64,000 nt of DNA from Dryococelus australis (GCA_029891345.1 CM056994.1:224453991-224517990); one strand, 5' to 3'. Counted from the stretch's first letter, positions 44,100 through 57,490 are shown. Numbers and translations are program-made. The notes: generated by a model from the letters alone, not told the origin.

Positions 44100-47000
44100 T
44101 GAAGTCTTCTGAAATGAGACATATGTCGTCCCTCGCCACTCTCACTAGTTTTCGACCCACTTGGGCCATGTACGTGGTAGTTCCAATGGTTCTTGCAATC
44201 ACAGGCGGACCGCTCCATTTTGTGGCCAGGGCCACGCAGAAGTTCTGCCGGGCGGCTGACTGTTGTTGTGCTCACAGATACACTTGTTGCCTCCCTTGCA
44301 ATGCAAGTGGTGGTCTCGTGCTTTGTGGGACCCACCTCGCAACATATTTTCTCTTTTGCTCTCATTGCTCATGGCGCCGCTGTCGGCGATTCTCCCTCTG
44401 TTGTTCACTGCTCTCATTACTGCTAACTGTCATGTTTCTGGGGCAATTTCGTTCGCCTGGCAGGGCTAGGTATCTTCCTAACAATACGTCTGCGGGTATC
44501 CTTCCCATCGTGGCATTCACTGGTCGGCAGAGGGTAAACAGGCCAGTGGGCAGATGTTCAGTCCAGGTCTTGTGCTTTTCTCTCACACGGAGTCGCAACT
44601 GTGTTTTGAGGTCCTGATTGCGATGCTCTGTGGGGTGTGCCAGTGCATCCTACCATCTTCTTGTTGCAAATTGCATGCCAATGTGGGCAAAAACGTGCTT
44701 GGGATACCCCCAACATGCAAATAACTAATTTGTGAGGGGTTTCACAATATTTGGCACAAGTGTACTGCTTATCATGTAGGCCTCTGTTTATCTTAAAACA
44801 CTATCGGTAATGACTAAATTTAAACACTTAGCCCCTGCAGACCTAGATTAAGGGCCCATAAGGTCCAGGTTAATCATTTTAAATGGCCTTCTCAGCATAC
44901 TTGGCTGCTGTTGTTGTGTGCCATCTGTGTGTCGCAAATAAAATTGCTGATATTTCCTACAATTTCTTACACGCTGCCATGCATCACGTGACAGGTCGTG
45001 CCAGAAAAACTTCTCCACCATGTTGCAGATTGTTTGGTCCATGCCTGGATGGCCTGCCATGTAGCTAGCATGCGCATGTGCAAAAATTCTCTCTCGCATC
45101 CCTGTCGGCTTAAATAACTTCCATTTGCTGTTATCTTGTGGAGAGCTCGTCTCCAAATAGTTGTCTATTACACACCATTGTTCTTCATGACCGTGTGTAC
45201 ACTGATACAGCTCACTGACAACGATTTCTACTCTTACTACATCTACCTGATTCAGCTATGCCTCGTGTAGTTATTCCTGCGATTCTAGCAGAAAGATGTC
45301 ATTTAATTCCGCTTTGTCGTATACAATGACGCCTGGATTCGGTGCTCGTAAGAGTGCGTCTGCTAGCTCGTTTTCTTTCCTTGGGACGTGCTCTACAACA
45401 AAGTCATACTCTTGTAGAAGCAGCACCCACCAGGTCAATTTGCTACGCACCTCCTTCATGCTGCTTAATCATACCAAGCATCGGTTGTCTGTTGGAAGAG
45501 TAAACCTCTGGTACTCTATGCACAATACTTCTTAATTGTCCCCACTACTACCAAACACTCTTTCTCATTAAAATCATACCTTCGTTCTGTCGAGCCTAGC
45601 TTCGCGCTTGCAAAATCAATCACGTGTTTTTCACCGCCTTCCTTGCATTGGTACAGAACAGCACCCAGCTCCTCTTGGCTGGCGTCGGTCTGCAAAAATA
45701 TCGGTTGTGTGAGGTAGTACTGAGCTAATGGTGGGCACACTCTGAACGACTCTTTAATTGCTTCAAAAGCTTATTCTGCGACTCTTGTCCACACAAATTG
45801 CTTCTTCAGTGAAAGTAGTTCCATTAATGGTGCTATTATTACTGCAAACTGCTTAATGTATTCACAGATCTAGTTTATAAATCTGAAAATTTTTCTTAGT
45901 GGCTTGCGCGTATGTGGCGGACATTGCTGGTCAACTAATTTTAACTGTTCTGGATTTGGAGTATTTCCTCGCTCGCTTACTACATGGCATAGGAAATCTA
46001 ACTCGGTCTTGCCTATGTGACATTTCTTTACTGCACTTGTTAAATCATTCATAGCAAGCCTTTCTTGCACAACTGATAAATGTTGCTTGTGATCTTCCTG
46101 GGTTTCTGACTATACTATCAGATCATCTAATTAGGCGAGGGTGAATTCGCCTATCATATTATCTAACACTCGCACCATCATTACTTGATAGGTCGCTGTG
46201 GCACACTTCAAGCCAAATGGCATTGCACAGAATTGATAGCATGTACCATCAGATGCGGTGAAAGGAGTTTTCTCGCGATCCTGCAGTTTAACTGGGATTT
46301 GCCAATAGCTGCTTTTTAGATCCAGTGATTTTATCTTGGCACAACCTAAAGAGTGCGAGGCGTCCTTGATGCTTACGTATGGTGGAAATGGGCTGCCCGC
46401 TACCTAGTTTACTGGCCTAAAATCTATGCAAAAGTGCCATCCTCCCTCTTTCTTGGGTGCTAGGGTTATTTCGGAGTTTAATTGACTGCGGGTAGGCTCT
46501 ATCACATGGCCGGATACCATTTCTTTAATTTAATCCTTAATTATTTTTTGCCTGATGCAGCATGCAGCTTTGTGGTCCGGTGTAGATAGGTCCTGAGTTA
46601 AGGGGATTGCGTACTCTACTACAATGATATGCCTGAGTGAATCGTACTGTGCAGACACTTTCTTTCGCTCGTCCAGCACTCTCTGGAACACGACCTGGTG
46701 TTGTGGCTGTATTTGATGGTCAAATTAATCTAGCAGTGTTGTCTATTACATGTTTGTCAATGTTGTAAATTGTGCTTCGCTGGTTTTTCACCAAAATTAA
46801 TACGCCTTGCAGAAGGCTCTATGATCGTGTTTTGTTCACTTAACCAGGGCATGCTTCGTATTGACTCTTCCGTAATTTCAGCGGTTATTATAGATGTTGT
46901 TATTGTGTCAAGGTCGCATATTCTTACAGTAACTGTTGCCTGATCCAATGCACTATTACTCTCTTGTCCTGTGGCACACATTATGACATGCTTAGTGGGT

Positions 47001-47295
47001 GTGACACCGGCTCTGTTTACAAATTGTGGTTGCTCAAGAAGTTATGAGAAGCTGCTGTGTCCATCAATGCGTGACATGGTTTGTTCTTAACAAATACAAG
47101 TATGAGGATAAATTGTCCCGTAGTTCCACTCACCTGGTTTACGAGCACTTGTGGTGTCAAGTCAGTGGTGTGTGACAGCATCAGAGGTATCAGGCCCCCT
47201 TTCCACCCTTTTCTGTTTCCCTGCTGGTTGGGTCCTGTGCCTTGATAGCCGTAAAGATGCTGATTGCTGGTGCACTGGCTGTGACAATGATACAC
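44100..47295 (-). pseudogene. pol: Gypsy pol: protease, RT, RNase H, integrase
   Basis: Protease: HALMDTAASHNFLS near 47,030-47,070. RT at about 45,850-46,560: ITLAPKKEGGWHFCIDFRPVN, then SLDLKSSYWQIPV and FCAMPFGLKCA, and the catalytic LDDLIV with stop codons replacing both flanking Tyr positions. RNase H at 45,271-45,740: IFLQTDASQEELGAVLYQ, DFNEKECLVVV and FVVEHVPRKENELADALLR. Integrase: zinc-binding HASYMAGHPGMDQTICN and NCRKYQQ at 44,848-45,156, then TGLFTLCRPVNATMGRIPAD near 44,500 and a C-terminal GRHMSHFRRLH. Stops and shifts occur throughout, so it is dead. Confidence 0.88.
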
Positions 47296-47359
47296 TTCTG
47301 CTGGCCTGCAGTAGCAGCAGAGATTTTATGGCTTCTCTGACTTCTCCCACCTGACATTT

Positions 47360-48900
47360 TGGCTCATGTGAGCAATTGCAACACTGTCAGTTTTACCATT
47401 GGTAACACTCCATGCACTATTTACATTGGCATTCACAGTCGCGAAATTTCCTGTTAACTGTACACACTGCTGCTTATCATAGCTTTTCGGTTGTCCGCGG
47501 TCTTATACACTTGTTTCTTTGCACAGCCCATGCCGCCATTGTGCAGCATCGTTTTTGTGGTGCGGTTGACACGGGTTCCTCTCCAGAATTATGGCGGCTC
47601 TCATTATTTCCTCCATTGTGCTGTTCAACAATGGGACCACAGCTGCCCGATTCTCTGGTAAGACAGTCTCTGCCACCACTTCCATCACCTCTTGCTCCAG
47701 CAGTTGTTGGTGGAAACACCGTACCAGGTGTACCTTCCAAGTTATGAATGTGGTGAGAGGCTCACTAGGCTGTTAGGAGTGGAGTGCTAATTTGCTCTGT
47801 GCCTGAAGTGAAGTAAATGCACCTTCGAACCTGCATTGGAAGCCATGCACAAATTCCTCCCATGATAAACTGTAGTGGTTTAGGGAGTTCCACCAAACCT
47901 TTGCCTCACCTTACAGTTGTGTCCCGACACACCCTGCCCATTCTTCCTCCCATACTCCGTACTGTTGCAGACAGGCGGTGCAATCCTTTTAAAAGGGCCT
48001 GGGGATCTACAGTTGTTGTTCCTGCGAATGTTGGTAGCTTTTGAAATCTGGCGAGTGTCTTCTTCTTATCATGTTCTTGCAGTTGCTGATCGTGGCTTGT
48101 CTGCATCATTTTTTGCGGCATGCTAAACTGCCTCCAACTTGGATCTATTTGTGCTTCTGTATGATTATTCGGCTTTGTTGTTACTGGCTTTGTGTTCTGA
48201 AATGGAGTTAACATGTTTGGTATTATGGGTTAAACATTTTGTGGAATTAGTGTGGTCAGATAATATGCTGGCAGTAGTTGTGGATAAGGTGCAGGTGATA
48301 TAAGTAATTGAGGTGTTAAGGTTAGGAATGGCTGTTGTGGTATGGTCTTAACCTCCTCGCTTTGCATGCTATCAGCATGTGTGTTGTGTTGATGTGTGAC
48401 AGATGTTATGTGCCCTCCTGTGCTTCAAAGTCCCCACACAAAAATGATGTTTCTGAATCGACCTTCTTTCTTGTGTTGTTTAACACCTCTTGTGCACTAG
48501 TGCATTCCAGTTCCGACATCTTTGACTAATACCCCAGTTTCACCCATGAATGTGGCTTTCGAACAAGCTGTGATGTCTTTTAAAATATGTGAAAAATTCT
48601 TCCATTGAATGGTGCACTCTGGTGTGGTTTTGTATTGCTACTAAAATTTCTGCTAATGTACAGTTCCTCTGTAGCGCTGTCAATTTCTCCCTCATTAAGG
48701 CACTCGCAGTGATACTGTACCTGACATTGCATACACACCAGGGTCTGTGTACCCTGTCTTGCACATAGTAAACTGCCACACCAGTTTTCTGTTGCTAATA
48801 CTGTCAAATTTTCCTGTACTTGTTTGTCCGGAATGTTTTTTGTGGTTTGAATGTACTGTTCATTTTCCTGTTTCACAAAACTGTCATGGTTGCTCACAGG
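47360..48900 (-). pseudogene. gag: Gypsy gag-like region with Cys/His cluster
   Basis: Several overlapping minus-strand frames. The frame 48,580-48,897 contains ENWCGSLLCARQ, then LVCMQCQVQYHCEC, a possible zinc-binding cluster. A shifted frame 48,540-48,779 continues with REKLTALQRNCTLAEIL. The frame 47,906-48,214 has KLPTFAGTTTVDPQALLKGL, like gag core starts in Gypsy elements, and 47,503-47,688 has AAVVPLLNSTMEEIM. The order fits gag upstream of protease; frames are broken. The Cys/His cluster at the N-terminal side is unusual for gag. Confidence 0.55.
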
Positions 48901-49836
48901 TGTGGACTGTCAGTGGCACAGGCAGTAATTATTGCCATACTCGTATTTTGAGAGAAAATCCTGTGGTATCAGCTTTAAGTAATGCGGGCAGAGTAGCACT
49001 GGTGAACTATTATCTGACCGGCCAGTCATGTTTTGTATTGTATAGAAACCTCACACAGATGCAGAAGCACGTATGCATAAGCATGGATGCGGAAGCATGG
49101 ACGTGTAAGAGCAGCATGGTTGATGGCGCGAAGCAGCTGTCCATATGGCACGACTCAGGGGTCAATGCACAGTGGGTGCACAGCGAACTGCCAGCATGCT
49201 GTGAGCAGGTAGCATTGGAGGGATGAGATGCTTTTGTTTCTCCTTCCCACCATTCTCCCTCCTCCTCCTCCTCATCATGGCATGGTGTGATGTGTATGTG
49301 GATGGGTGGTGGTGGTTGCATGTGCAGCTCCTTTGTCCTGCTGCTGCATCTGAGTGGTGCAGCTGACATCACGGTGCTCCTAAATGGCTGTTCTGTTTAC
49401 CATGTGCTCGCCTTCCCGTGGCAATGGCTGGCACTCACTGTTTTCCCCGCTATTTTCTCCTCTGACGTGCTCACTTTCCCGACGTCTTGCAGGGATCTGG
49501 AGGGTATCCCAATGCTGTTACCAATCAGTGATGCTGTCCTTGTTGCCTTCCTCATTTCGCGTAGTGGGATATCAGCAGGGAAAACATTCGGCAGGAAAAT
49601 TAAAAATTTGTGAAAAATGGTGGGGAATTTTTGTGGAAAGATTTTGGGAATTTTTGAAGTTCAGGTGATTATGGTGAAGGATAAGCCACAAATTTGGGCA
49701 ACATTTTGAGGTCTGCCATGGCTCATAAAGGTGTATCAACCTGACCAGTGGATGGTGGTCCTGTTGTCGGAGTGTAAATAAAAAATTGAGTAGTGGTGAA
49801 GTCTGGAGTGAAGTAATTGGAATTAGGTTTAGTTAA

Positions 49837-49847
49837 CTGGGGCGCCA
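49837..49847 (-). other. Candidate primer binding site
   Basis: Minus strand TGGCGCCCCAG. TGGCGCC is a common start of tRNA-primer binding sites in LTR elements, and it lies upstream of the gag-like region where a PBS should be. The tRNA is not identified. Confidence 0.45.
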
Positions 49848-51060
49848 GGCACTATCCAGACTTAGTGCCATTGAATTGGTAGAGTAGACTCTTCCTTCAC
49901 TCAGGGTCATATGGCCGACGACCATTGGCAGTTATCATTCCCCTGTGCTGTTTCACTCCTTTTGTAGATTGCAGAAAAACGGTATGCATCCTTTGTGGTG
50001 AATTAATAGGGCTATCCACATGTCCCTATTACATTATTCAGTCCTGTAAAACACTTGCAATAATACTGGCTGAGAAGTTCAAACACACATGCGATTGAGC
50101 AGGAAATTATAAGGTCCCATACCCTGAAGCGCCCTGCGGCTTACCATAGTAAAAACACTCGTTTAAACGTATTGACTTTATTAGGTACTTGCTCTACATT
50201 TCCTCTAGGGAAAAACACTTTACATTGGCGGGTAGAACACTCACCGGTTGGCAGTAGTAAAACAAACAAAAATTGTGTGAAATTTGTGCATGACTTAGTG
50301 ATGCATTTAGCTTTCCAAGTCAATGCAAACACTGGGGAAGGTGGGAGGTGGAGTCCCAGGCGGCTAACGAAAAAGGTTCTGGTTGAATTAAGACAGACTC
50401 TTGCAATGAAATGATCTGTGCTAGAAGTTAATGCTACCCGGGCGGAGAACGACAGTACACGCGACCTGCCTCTCGAAGACCTCGGCGTGTACTGCAATTA
50501 CAATATAACATGCCTGCCGGCGTTGCCACTCAAGCGCGGAACGAGGACCTTCTTTGTCACATGGCATTCTGCAAAACAATACTTCCTATCGCTAAAACTG
50601 CTCTGACATGGTAATTAACTCTGGTGCATAACAAGCAACATATTATCACTATAAAACATGCGAAATGAAGTGGGGATGACTACACATGGTGATAATACAC
50701 TTATGAACACATTGAAATACGCTGGATAAGAACTCTGGGGCTTTTAAAATAGATTTGTGGGTGTCCCTTTTCTTCCATGTGACCTCTCGTCACCACCCTC
50801 GCCCTGTTACATCTTTCAGGGAAATAAACATTCTGTTGTACTCTTTCCTGACATCCATGCATGCTCATGCACTTGGCTGCTTGGCCACTGTTCCTATTCC
50901 GCTTTGTACTTCACCATATGAAACACACTGCACTGCAATTGCGCCTGTGTCATGCCTGTCACTGATACGCTACTGCGCATGGGAGAGCGCAGCTCTCTGC
51001 TGCAGTTGCTGATGATGGTGGGCAAATGGTCTTAGGGGTGAGGGAGCTCGTCAAACATCA
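49848..51060. other. Possible 5' LTR and flank of the Gypsy element
   Basis: Adjacent to the PBS-like site. A minus-strand AATAAAG occurs at about 50,176-50,183, compatible with an LTR R-region signal. LTR borders could not be set because no second LTR is present. Open frames here have no family motifs. Confidence 0.35.
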
Positions 51061-51660
51061 AATGTTAACTAAACTTATTAGAATCCAGCTACCATGACAA
51101 ATTACTTTAAATAACATCAGAACCTCTTTTACACAAAATGCAAAATACCTACGTTTTACTATTGATTCCAAAACTATTATGGACTAATCACATTTCAGAA
51201 GTTAAAAAGGCATCACTGAGTAAATTACTGCAACTATTTCCTATGTTAAAAAAATTCTAATCTACCCAGATGATAAAAACTATTAATATACACAGCTAAT
51301 GTTAGATCAGCCCTTTTGTATGGTAACGAAGTCTTGGGTAACTTAATCAAATATTTATTACACTCCCATCAAGTCATAAAAATAAGTATTTAAGAATCAT
51401 TGTAAATGCAGCTCTCTTTACTACCAACCAATCGAATCACTAACATCTAAAAATACCAACTATAAAGTAACAGTTACTAAAATGCAATATACATTAATAT
51501 AGTAAATTTCTTTCACATTCTAACACAGTTATTAAACAACTAGGAGACTATAACCAAGATATAAACAGACGAATAAAATGTCAAAAACTGCTTCCAGTAC
51601 CATAACTAAAATTTTCTAAACCTCCATGCCCTGCTGACAGTTTCGGACTGATCCGGGACA
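51060..51660 (+). pseudogene. Jockey-like LINE reverse transcriptase, 3' end
   Basis: Broken plus-strand frames recover the C-terminal part of a Jockey-clade RT ORF: KYLRFTIDSK, then YTANVRSALLYGNEVLGN (family ..IRPALLYGSEVWGN..), RIIVNAA-type sequence with FTTNQ, KIPTIK-like sequence, and the tail region near 51,600. This is the usual end of ORF2; upstream parts are absent, consistent with 5' truncation. Confidence 0.7.
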
Positions 51661-51869
51661 AAATTCAGTCAGTTTAACAAACTACCTTTCGCTAGCATCG
51701 CGCACAACACTTTGTCTACTGCTCTTGCAGCGAACACACCTCTCTCCACTCCCCTAGCAAATCTTAAATGAGCTGACTGACTAATAACTTAACCCAAACT
51801 ATGTCCCATAAAGTTCTTTTAAATAATAATATGACGGTTGGGGAGATGGACTGTGGGGGAAATGAGGTG

Positions 51870-52620
51870 TGTTGGATAGGAAGTGCTATTTGCCAGGGTT
51901 AAGGGTGCTAGCCCGTGGTGCGAGCACGAAGTTATACTTCCTAGAGACTCCTCCTCTTGGGCCGTTAGGGCCGACGACCCTTGGCAGGCCCCATGTCCAC
52001 GTATTGATGGAAGTTACCAGTTGAAAGTGCCTTTATGCCAGCCATTAACTAAACTCCAAATCGCCTCAACTAGTCAAGGAAGTCGCCGGCCTCCCCTGAT
52101 AAGCCAGCTCACTCCCGAAGGGGTTTTTTGGTTAACCAAGCCATTATTTAAAACACATGGTCAATACAAAGTTACGAGAAAAGCTTAAGTAACTGATAGG
52201 TGGTTAATCATAATAAAATGTGGTATCTCACCAGTACATATTTATTACAAGTTCTTCCCCATCGGGTCACTGAAGTTTACATACCGCCATTTTAGACAGG
52301 TGGGCTCTTACACCGATGAAATGGCTGTAGGGTCTATGAACTTAAGTGGTATAGTATTCCTTAGTCATGTAAAAGACGAACCGAGGGTGAGAGACTGTGT
52401 ACTCCGGGCGAATATAAACAAAAGATTCTGCCAGACTAACGTGAATTAAGCAGAATTACTTTATTATTAACAAACAAAGACGTGGTGCCTGGAACACCGC
52501 GGTGCTGTGGTATTCTCGCGAGATCTAAGACACTACTACTATATGTGTGGCGCAGAGGCCGCTCATTGGCCGATGCTCCCGCCCAAACATCACATGACAT
52601 AATTTTACATAAAGTAAAAC
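51870..52620. repeat. Possible degenerate LTR relic
   Basis: Contains ggccgacgacccttggcag at about 51,968-51,986, nearly identical to ggccgacgaccattggcag at about 49,912-49,930 beside the Gypsy PBS-like site, with similar agactc-c-tc sequence before each. Similarity fades outside about 45 bases. Minus-strand AATAAA-like signals are present. Weak evidence only. Confidence 0.25.
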
Positions 52621-55600
52621 AAAACGAATGAAACGAAATGGGCTGAACAATGCCGATGAGATGTAAATATCAATAAACTCTTAACAACAAAAAACAAAAG
52701 CACATATTAAAACCATAAAAAATAAATATACAAGTTCGACCAGATCGCATAGCCGTGGCAACCTAACCTTGACATGTTGCTGCCTTCCACATATCCCTTG
52801 TGCCTGTTTGTTCAATCACAGTTGCATTAACCACACAACTACACTTGACCGATCGACATAGGTCGCTGTATGGAACAGTGCAAGTCGACAAGAATGGCAT
52901 TTACACTTTTCTTGCCACCCTGTAACTCGTGGCCACATGTCTAAATATTTAACACTCACCACAAGAGGTAGCTCTTGTGATGAATGAATATGTGGCCTAA
53001 ATGAGTGTGTCCCATGAGGTCACTACCATTAGACGCAACAGCCATTGGAGGGAACACTGGGATAAGCGGCGCCGCTTATTCCCACAGCTTTGCAGTGTGC
53101 GCGATGTCAACGGGCCCCATGGCCGAATTCGGAGTGCGACGTGGCTCCAAGTAGTGTCAAAAGACTGGGAATTACATTCCCACAGGAAGTGTAAAGTGAT
53201 GAGCAGCTCCCTAGCCGAATTAATTAATAGGAGAATTTTTAGGCATTTTTAGCAGTGACTGCACCACAATCAACTAGGGAAACTACCCACTCCAGCATAG
53301 AGAGTAAATAACATACCATGGAAGTCATGGCATAGTTCTGCCCCTAGTGAAGAAATCCATGTGTCGTCATTTCCATACACATTCCTGTAATTATAACCAT
53401 TACGAACCACGCCACTTTTAATATGTTAATAATAAGAGTGTACATGTAATTATCTATCGAGAATCATCCACCCGAGGCATCATTTTATTTAATATCACCC
53501 TTCAAGTGCGGTGACAAACTCAAGATGTGACATTCTTAGCCATATCTGGGGCTCTAGAGTTCACATGTATGTCACAAATGTGTTTTAGTTTAGTAATCAT
53601 AATCATGTACAATGTCTGTTTAATATATCGTATTAGTTATTAAGTTACATTTTTTTATGTTTTCATTTTTGGCACTGGATTCGCCGGACGAGTGACGAAG
53701 CCTACGTCACGTCATTAGTCAGACTTCAACACTCCAGACAAGTGGCAGGGCCGATGGTAAACTCCGCATACCCCCCTCGGCAATTCAATCTAGGCTGCAT
53801 TTTCTTTCATCACAATAGTTGACATTACTCAAGAACATTTAAGTACTTTTCTTTAGCCGAGGGGAGGTCTCCCTGCATCCTAAAGTAGTATACAGGATTT
53901 CACGTGCGGGATGTGTTTGTTACATAACTTTAACTTAAAGCTTGCACCTTACTTTCCACAGTAGTAACCACCGGGTACGTATTTTCATGTGCAGCAACAT
54001 TTCATTGTAACTTTGCTGTAATAAAACAGTCATTCCATAATTAGATGTGCTTTATTGTATTAATTCTCCAGAGTTCATCGGGTTCTGCTCCCTCATAGCA
54101 GCATCAACTTAAAAGTGTTTTTCAGTGTATGTTTTTTATTTACAGGGGCCTGCCTCTCTCAAGCAGAGTAAATTCAGTGATAATAATAGGCGTGCGAAGT
54201 GGCCGACAGCTTCGCCCCAAAGGAAATATTTTATATTCAACATAATCTAACTGATAATTAATTAGCTCTCCTTCATAGTGATCGTGTAGCCAGAGTCGTT
54301 GTAGGCCATAGGCCGTACAACCCCATTCAAACATCGTTCACTCTACCGAATGTGGCGCTGGAAACATCACCAGTTCCAGTTCTCCACTTGCTCCCAGGCA
54401 GGACACGAACACATCCCAGCACCTCTGGAGGCGCAATGCGTCAACCTCAACATTGACCTGTAGAAATAAACAATAAAATCTTTATAGGGTCGGTGCTCAG
54501 TCAACATTATTACATCTATATGTTATGTGTTTGTGGCAAAACACGTGAGTTCATATTAACCTGCATAAAAACACTTCAAAAATACTTTTACGATTTTATA
54601 GTGGCTATTTGCCACGTGACCATGTGCACCGGTCCACTTTGATGCGTCGTTTTGGAATATGGTTGGAAAGTCCAGTATTTCAATACTGTCAGTACTGGTC
54701 GAACACAATTTAAAATACAAAATATAAAAGAATGAATTGCAATGCATTAAATGTTAAATTAATAATTATCATAAACATTAGAGAGACGTCTATGGGTCAC
54801 AATAGCCTCATCTGTGGCTGTGCAAGAGAATGTATAAAGTATTGCCTCTAGCGCATGTGCTGTCAACATAGTAATTATGTAAACACAGGATTACACTCAC
54901 ATACACTAAAACAATAATAATAAAATATAAAGAGACCATTTGTCTCATACTTACGTAACATGGGTAACACCAGAAAATAAAACACTGACATAACATATGG
55001 CACTACATAAACATTGACCTTCAAAATATAAATACTAAAAGTAAACAAAAGCACATGACACTCTGCCTGACGTATGGACACTGATATTCGTATAAGTACA
55101 TACCTGGTAGCATGTTAACCTAACTTCACATATTTGTGCTCACTGATGCATGATATGGATCACTAACACTTGTGGCATTGTAGGATGATAACGTACACAT
55201 ACAAAAATAAACATACAATGTACATTCCTTAATATCTGACATAACTATAATTACACCTTCTACATGCCTTTGCACTTGACACATAACACGCACATGGCAC
55301 TGGTTCGTCGATTCAGGTGCTCCACTGTCATGTTGTCTTGCATTCTTGACATCTCTGCTGGCACGACATTGTGAATGGCCTGAGGCCTAGGTGCTGTCAA
55401 CATCAAATAATCAGTATAACACATAATTTTAACTTCAGTACTACCTTCTCACGCCAGAAGATGTGAGTCCCCCCTCAGCAGAGATCTAGCCAATCTGAAA
55501 ACTCTTATTATTTAAGCTGCGCCAAAGTACAAATACACATCAAAATCACATATTACTCATACATACTATTAAACTTGTATGTAATTGAAATAACAAAAAC

Positions 55601-57490
55601 AGTTTCCTAATATACTTCCCCACATCCTTTACATACAAAACCCTATTCCATTAATAATTAATACCTAAATCATGCACCAAACACAGTACCACCTCCACTG
55701 TCACGATTCGGGTTTTAATCTGACATGTGCCCCTTTCCCCTTACGCCATTTGCCCGCCGCACCAGGTTCCGCAATGCAGTGTGTGTGCATGTTCTACAAA
55801 CACAAGTGCAGCACAGTGTGGCAAGGGATGACGCAAGTGCAGAGCAGAGTGAGCTGCGACCACATACGCAGTGAGCACACGAATATGAAATTAGACACTG
55901 TTAATTTCTTGTTTATTATTTCTAGCATAATAAAGGGCAAGGTAAGTTCACACAATGGAACACAACAATAAAGAGTCCTGCCTTAGCAGCCCCAAATCTG
56001 TCTGTGTTTGTAAAGTGTCTTTTTGCAGAGTTTCAATATGTTCATTCATGTGTTTTCACCTCCACATCACCCACACAGTTGCAGTGTCATGTATTACTAT
56101 ATATTAATTACAGAGTTATTTTTATAAGCAATGTGTAACAGCCGGCATGGAGAGTATGGGCCCGGTATGTAAATATTGTGTGAAAGAAGGTAGTACAGCG
56201 CGGTGTTCCAGCCCACCAAGCCTGCTGCCACGCCATGCAGGAGAGTTCAGTTTATATTCGTCTTTTCAAGGGGTGTGCCACGTCATGTCGGAACTCGTGT
56301 TTCGTGCACTCGGGCAGCCAGCATCATGTTGGACTAACCAATTCAATGCAATAGTTTTATTAACATACAGGAACCTTTTTCGTTTCCTGCTGCCTAAAAC
56401 TTTACTGCCCCTTGCACCTACCCAGTGTTTGCATCGCCTGGATAGGTTTAAAAATGCACTAATTATGTAATGTGACCTAGTGTTGTGTTAACAGTATCAC
56501 TCAAGCTGATGGGTTAACAATCAGCACCAATGTAAGTTTTCTCCTACAGGGATGTGGCAACATAACTAAATACATCTCAGCAGTGACAAGTTTCCACATA
56601 TGATTTATTTCTAGTTCACCACCAGGCATTTAATGCACGGGGCTTCCCCCACCAAGTTTCTTAATCTGAACTTATTGTGCAATTATGTTTAAATGGCCAC
56701 GAGTCGGTATAATAAATAACAGTGCTACATATGGGCATGTGGGGAGCCCGCACACCCCACAATGCAAGTAAGGGAATTATTCGCTCATTATCAATTTTAT
56801 TCTAGGAAGAGACGCTCACTGCTTTTCAAGCAAACCAAAATCCTTTTCAACTAACACCTACACGTCAAATCGTATAAATTATTTATCTAACCTCGAGTAG
56901 GGCCCCACTTCCTCCACCTCTTCAAGACATTACGCGATAACTTCATGGGAATAATTAGTAGTCCTAATATAAAGTAACCAAATTTTTTACTGTATTTGCC
57001 CAATTTTAACAAGACCTACATTATTACTTTCCAAATTCCGTGCCAGTAGGGACCTGAACTCCTCCGCCCTTCCCCACAGTTTCATAGGCAAAAGCCAGGA
57101 GAATAAATATTGGAACAACCATGGCTCAAGGGCAATTCTGGATCACAAAATTAAACACCCGACATGTAAAAGCAGTGCATGTTGAGTTAACTCCTTTTAT
57201 TATGAAGGAGGGGCAGGGAGAGGTGGCCTAGCCACCTCTAACCATGGTCTATTGAAATGATAATTGCCTGGGAAGATAAGAACCTCGGTCTGTACTTTCC
57301 CCATACTGGGAGGCCTAGCATCATTGATGATAAACGGCAGCGGTGGTTTTAAACTATGTCGATTAGTTCAAATAGCAATAAAATATCTTTTGTTCGGCGC
57401 TGGAGCTGTGTGGTGTGTGTGTTAAGTATTGCTAAATAATTAATTATTGCCTTACCTCATATATTCATTCAAAATATCTCGTAATATTAC
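52621..57490. other. Gene-free stretch
   Basis: Many short frames but none with family motifs. Composition is mixed, with GC-richer patches around 53,050-53,170 and 55,730-56,460 that may be old repeats. Confidence 0.45.

Larger units (their letters stand above)
39150..44100. mobile_element. Second Polinton/adintovirus-like fragment
   Basis: Five consecutive plus-strand relics (conserved Polinton protein, PLA2, pX-like, protease, integrase) plus a repeat-containing ORF and one minus-strand ORF define it. There is no capsid, ATPase or polymerase gene and no terminal inverted repeat. The left edge lies at the (TA)n tract and the right edge at a Gypsy element near 44,040-44,100. Divergence from the element at 10,531-25,251 in shared genes suggests a different family. 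Confidence 0.8.
44100..49847 (-). mobile_element. Ty3/Gypsy LTR retrotransposon, 3' truncated
   Basis: On the minus strand from right to left: PBS-like site (49,837-49,847), leader, gag-like region, protease, RT, RNase H and integrase, ending at a GRHMSHFRRLH block near 44,100 where AT-rich Polinton sequence begins. No 3' LTR was seen at that junction. Any 5' LTR would lie to the right of 49,848, but I could not define its limits. GC content is clearly higher than the Polinton DNA on its left. Confidence 0.85.

Noticed and set aside
44099-44617. 172-codon plus-strand frame and several overlapping frames up to 47,776
   Set aside because: Shadows of the Gypsy pol genes, whose RT, RNase H and integrase motifs are on the minus strand.
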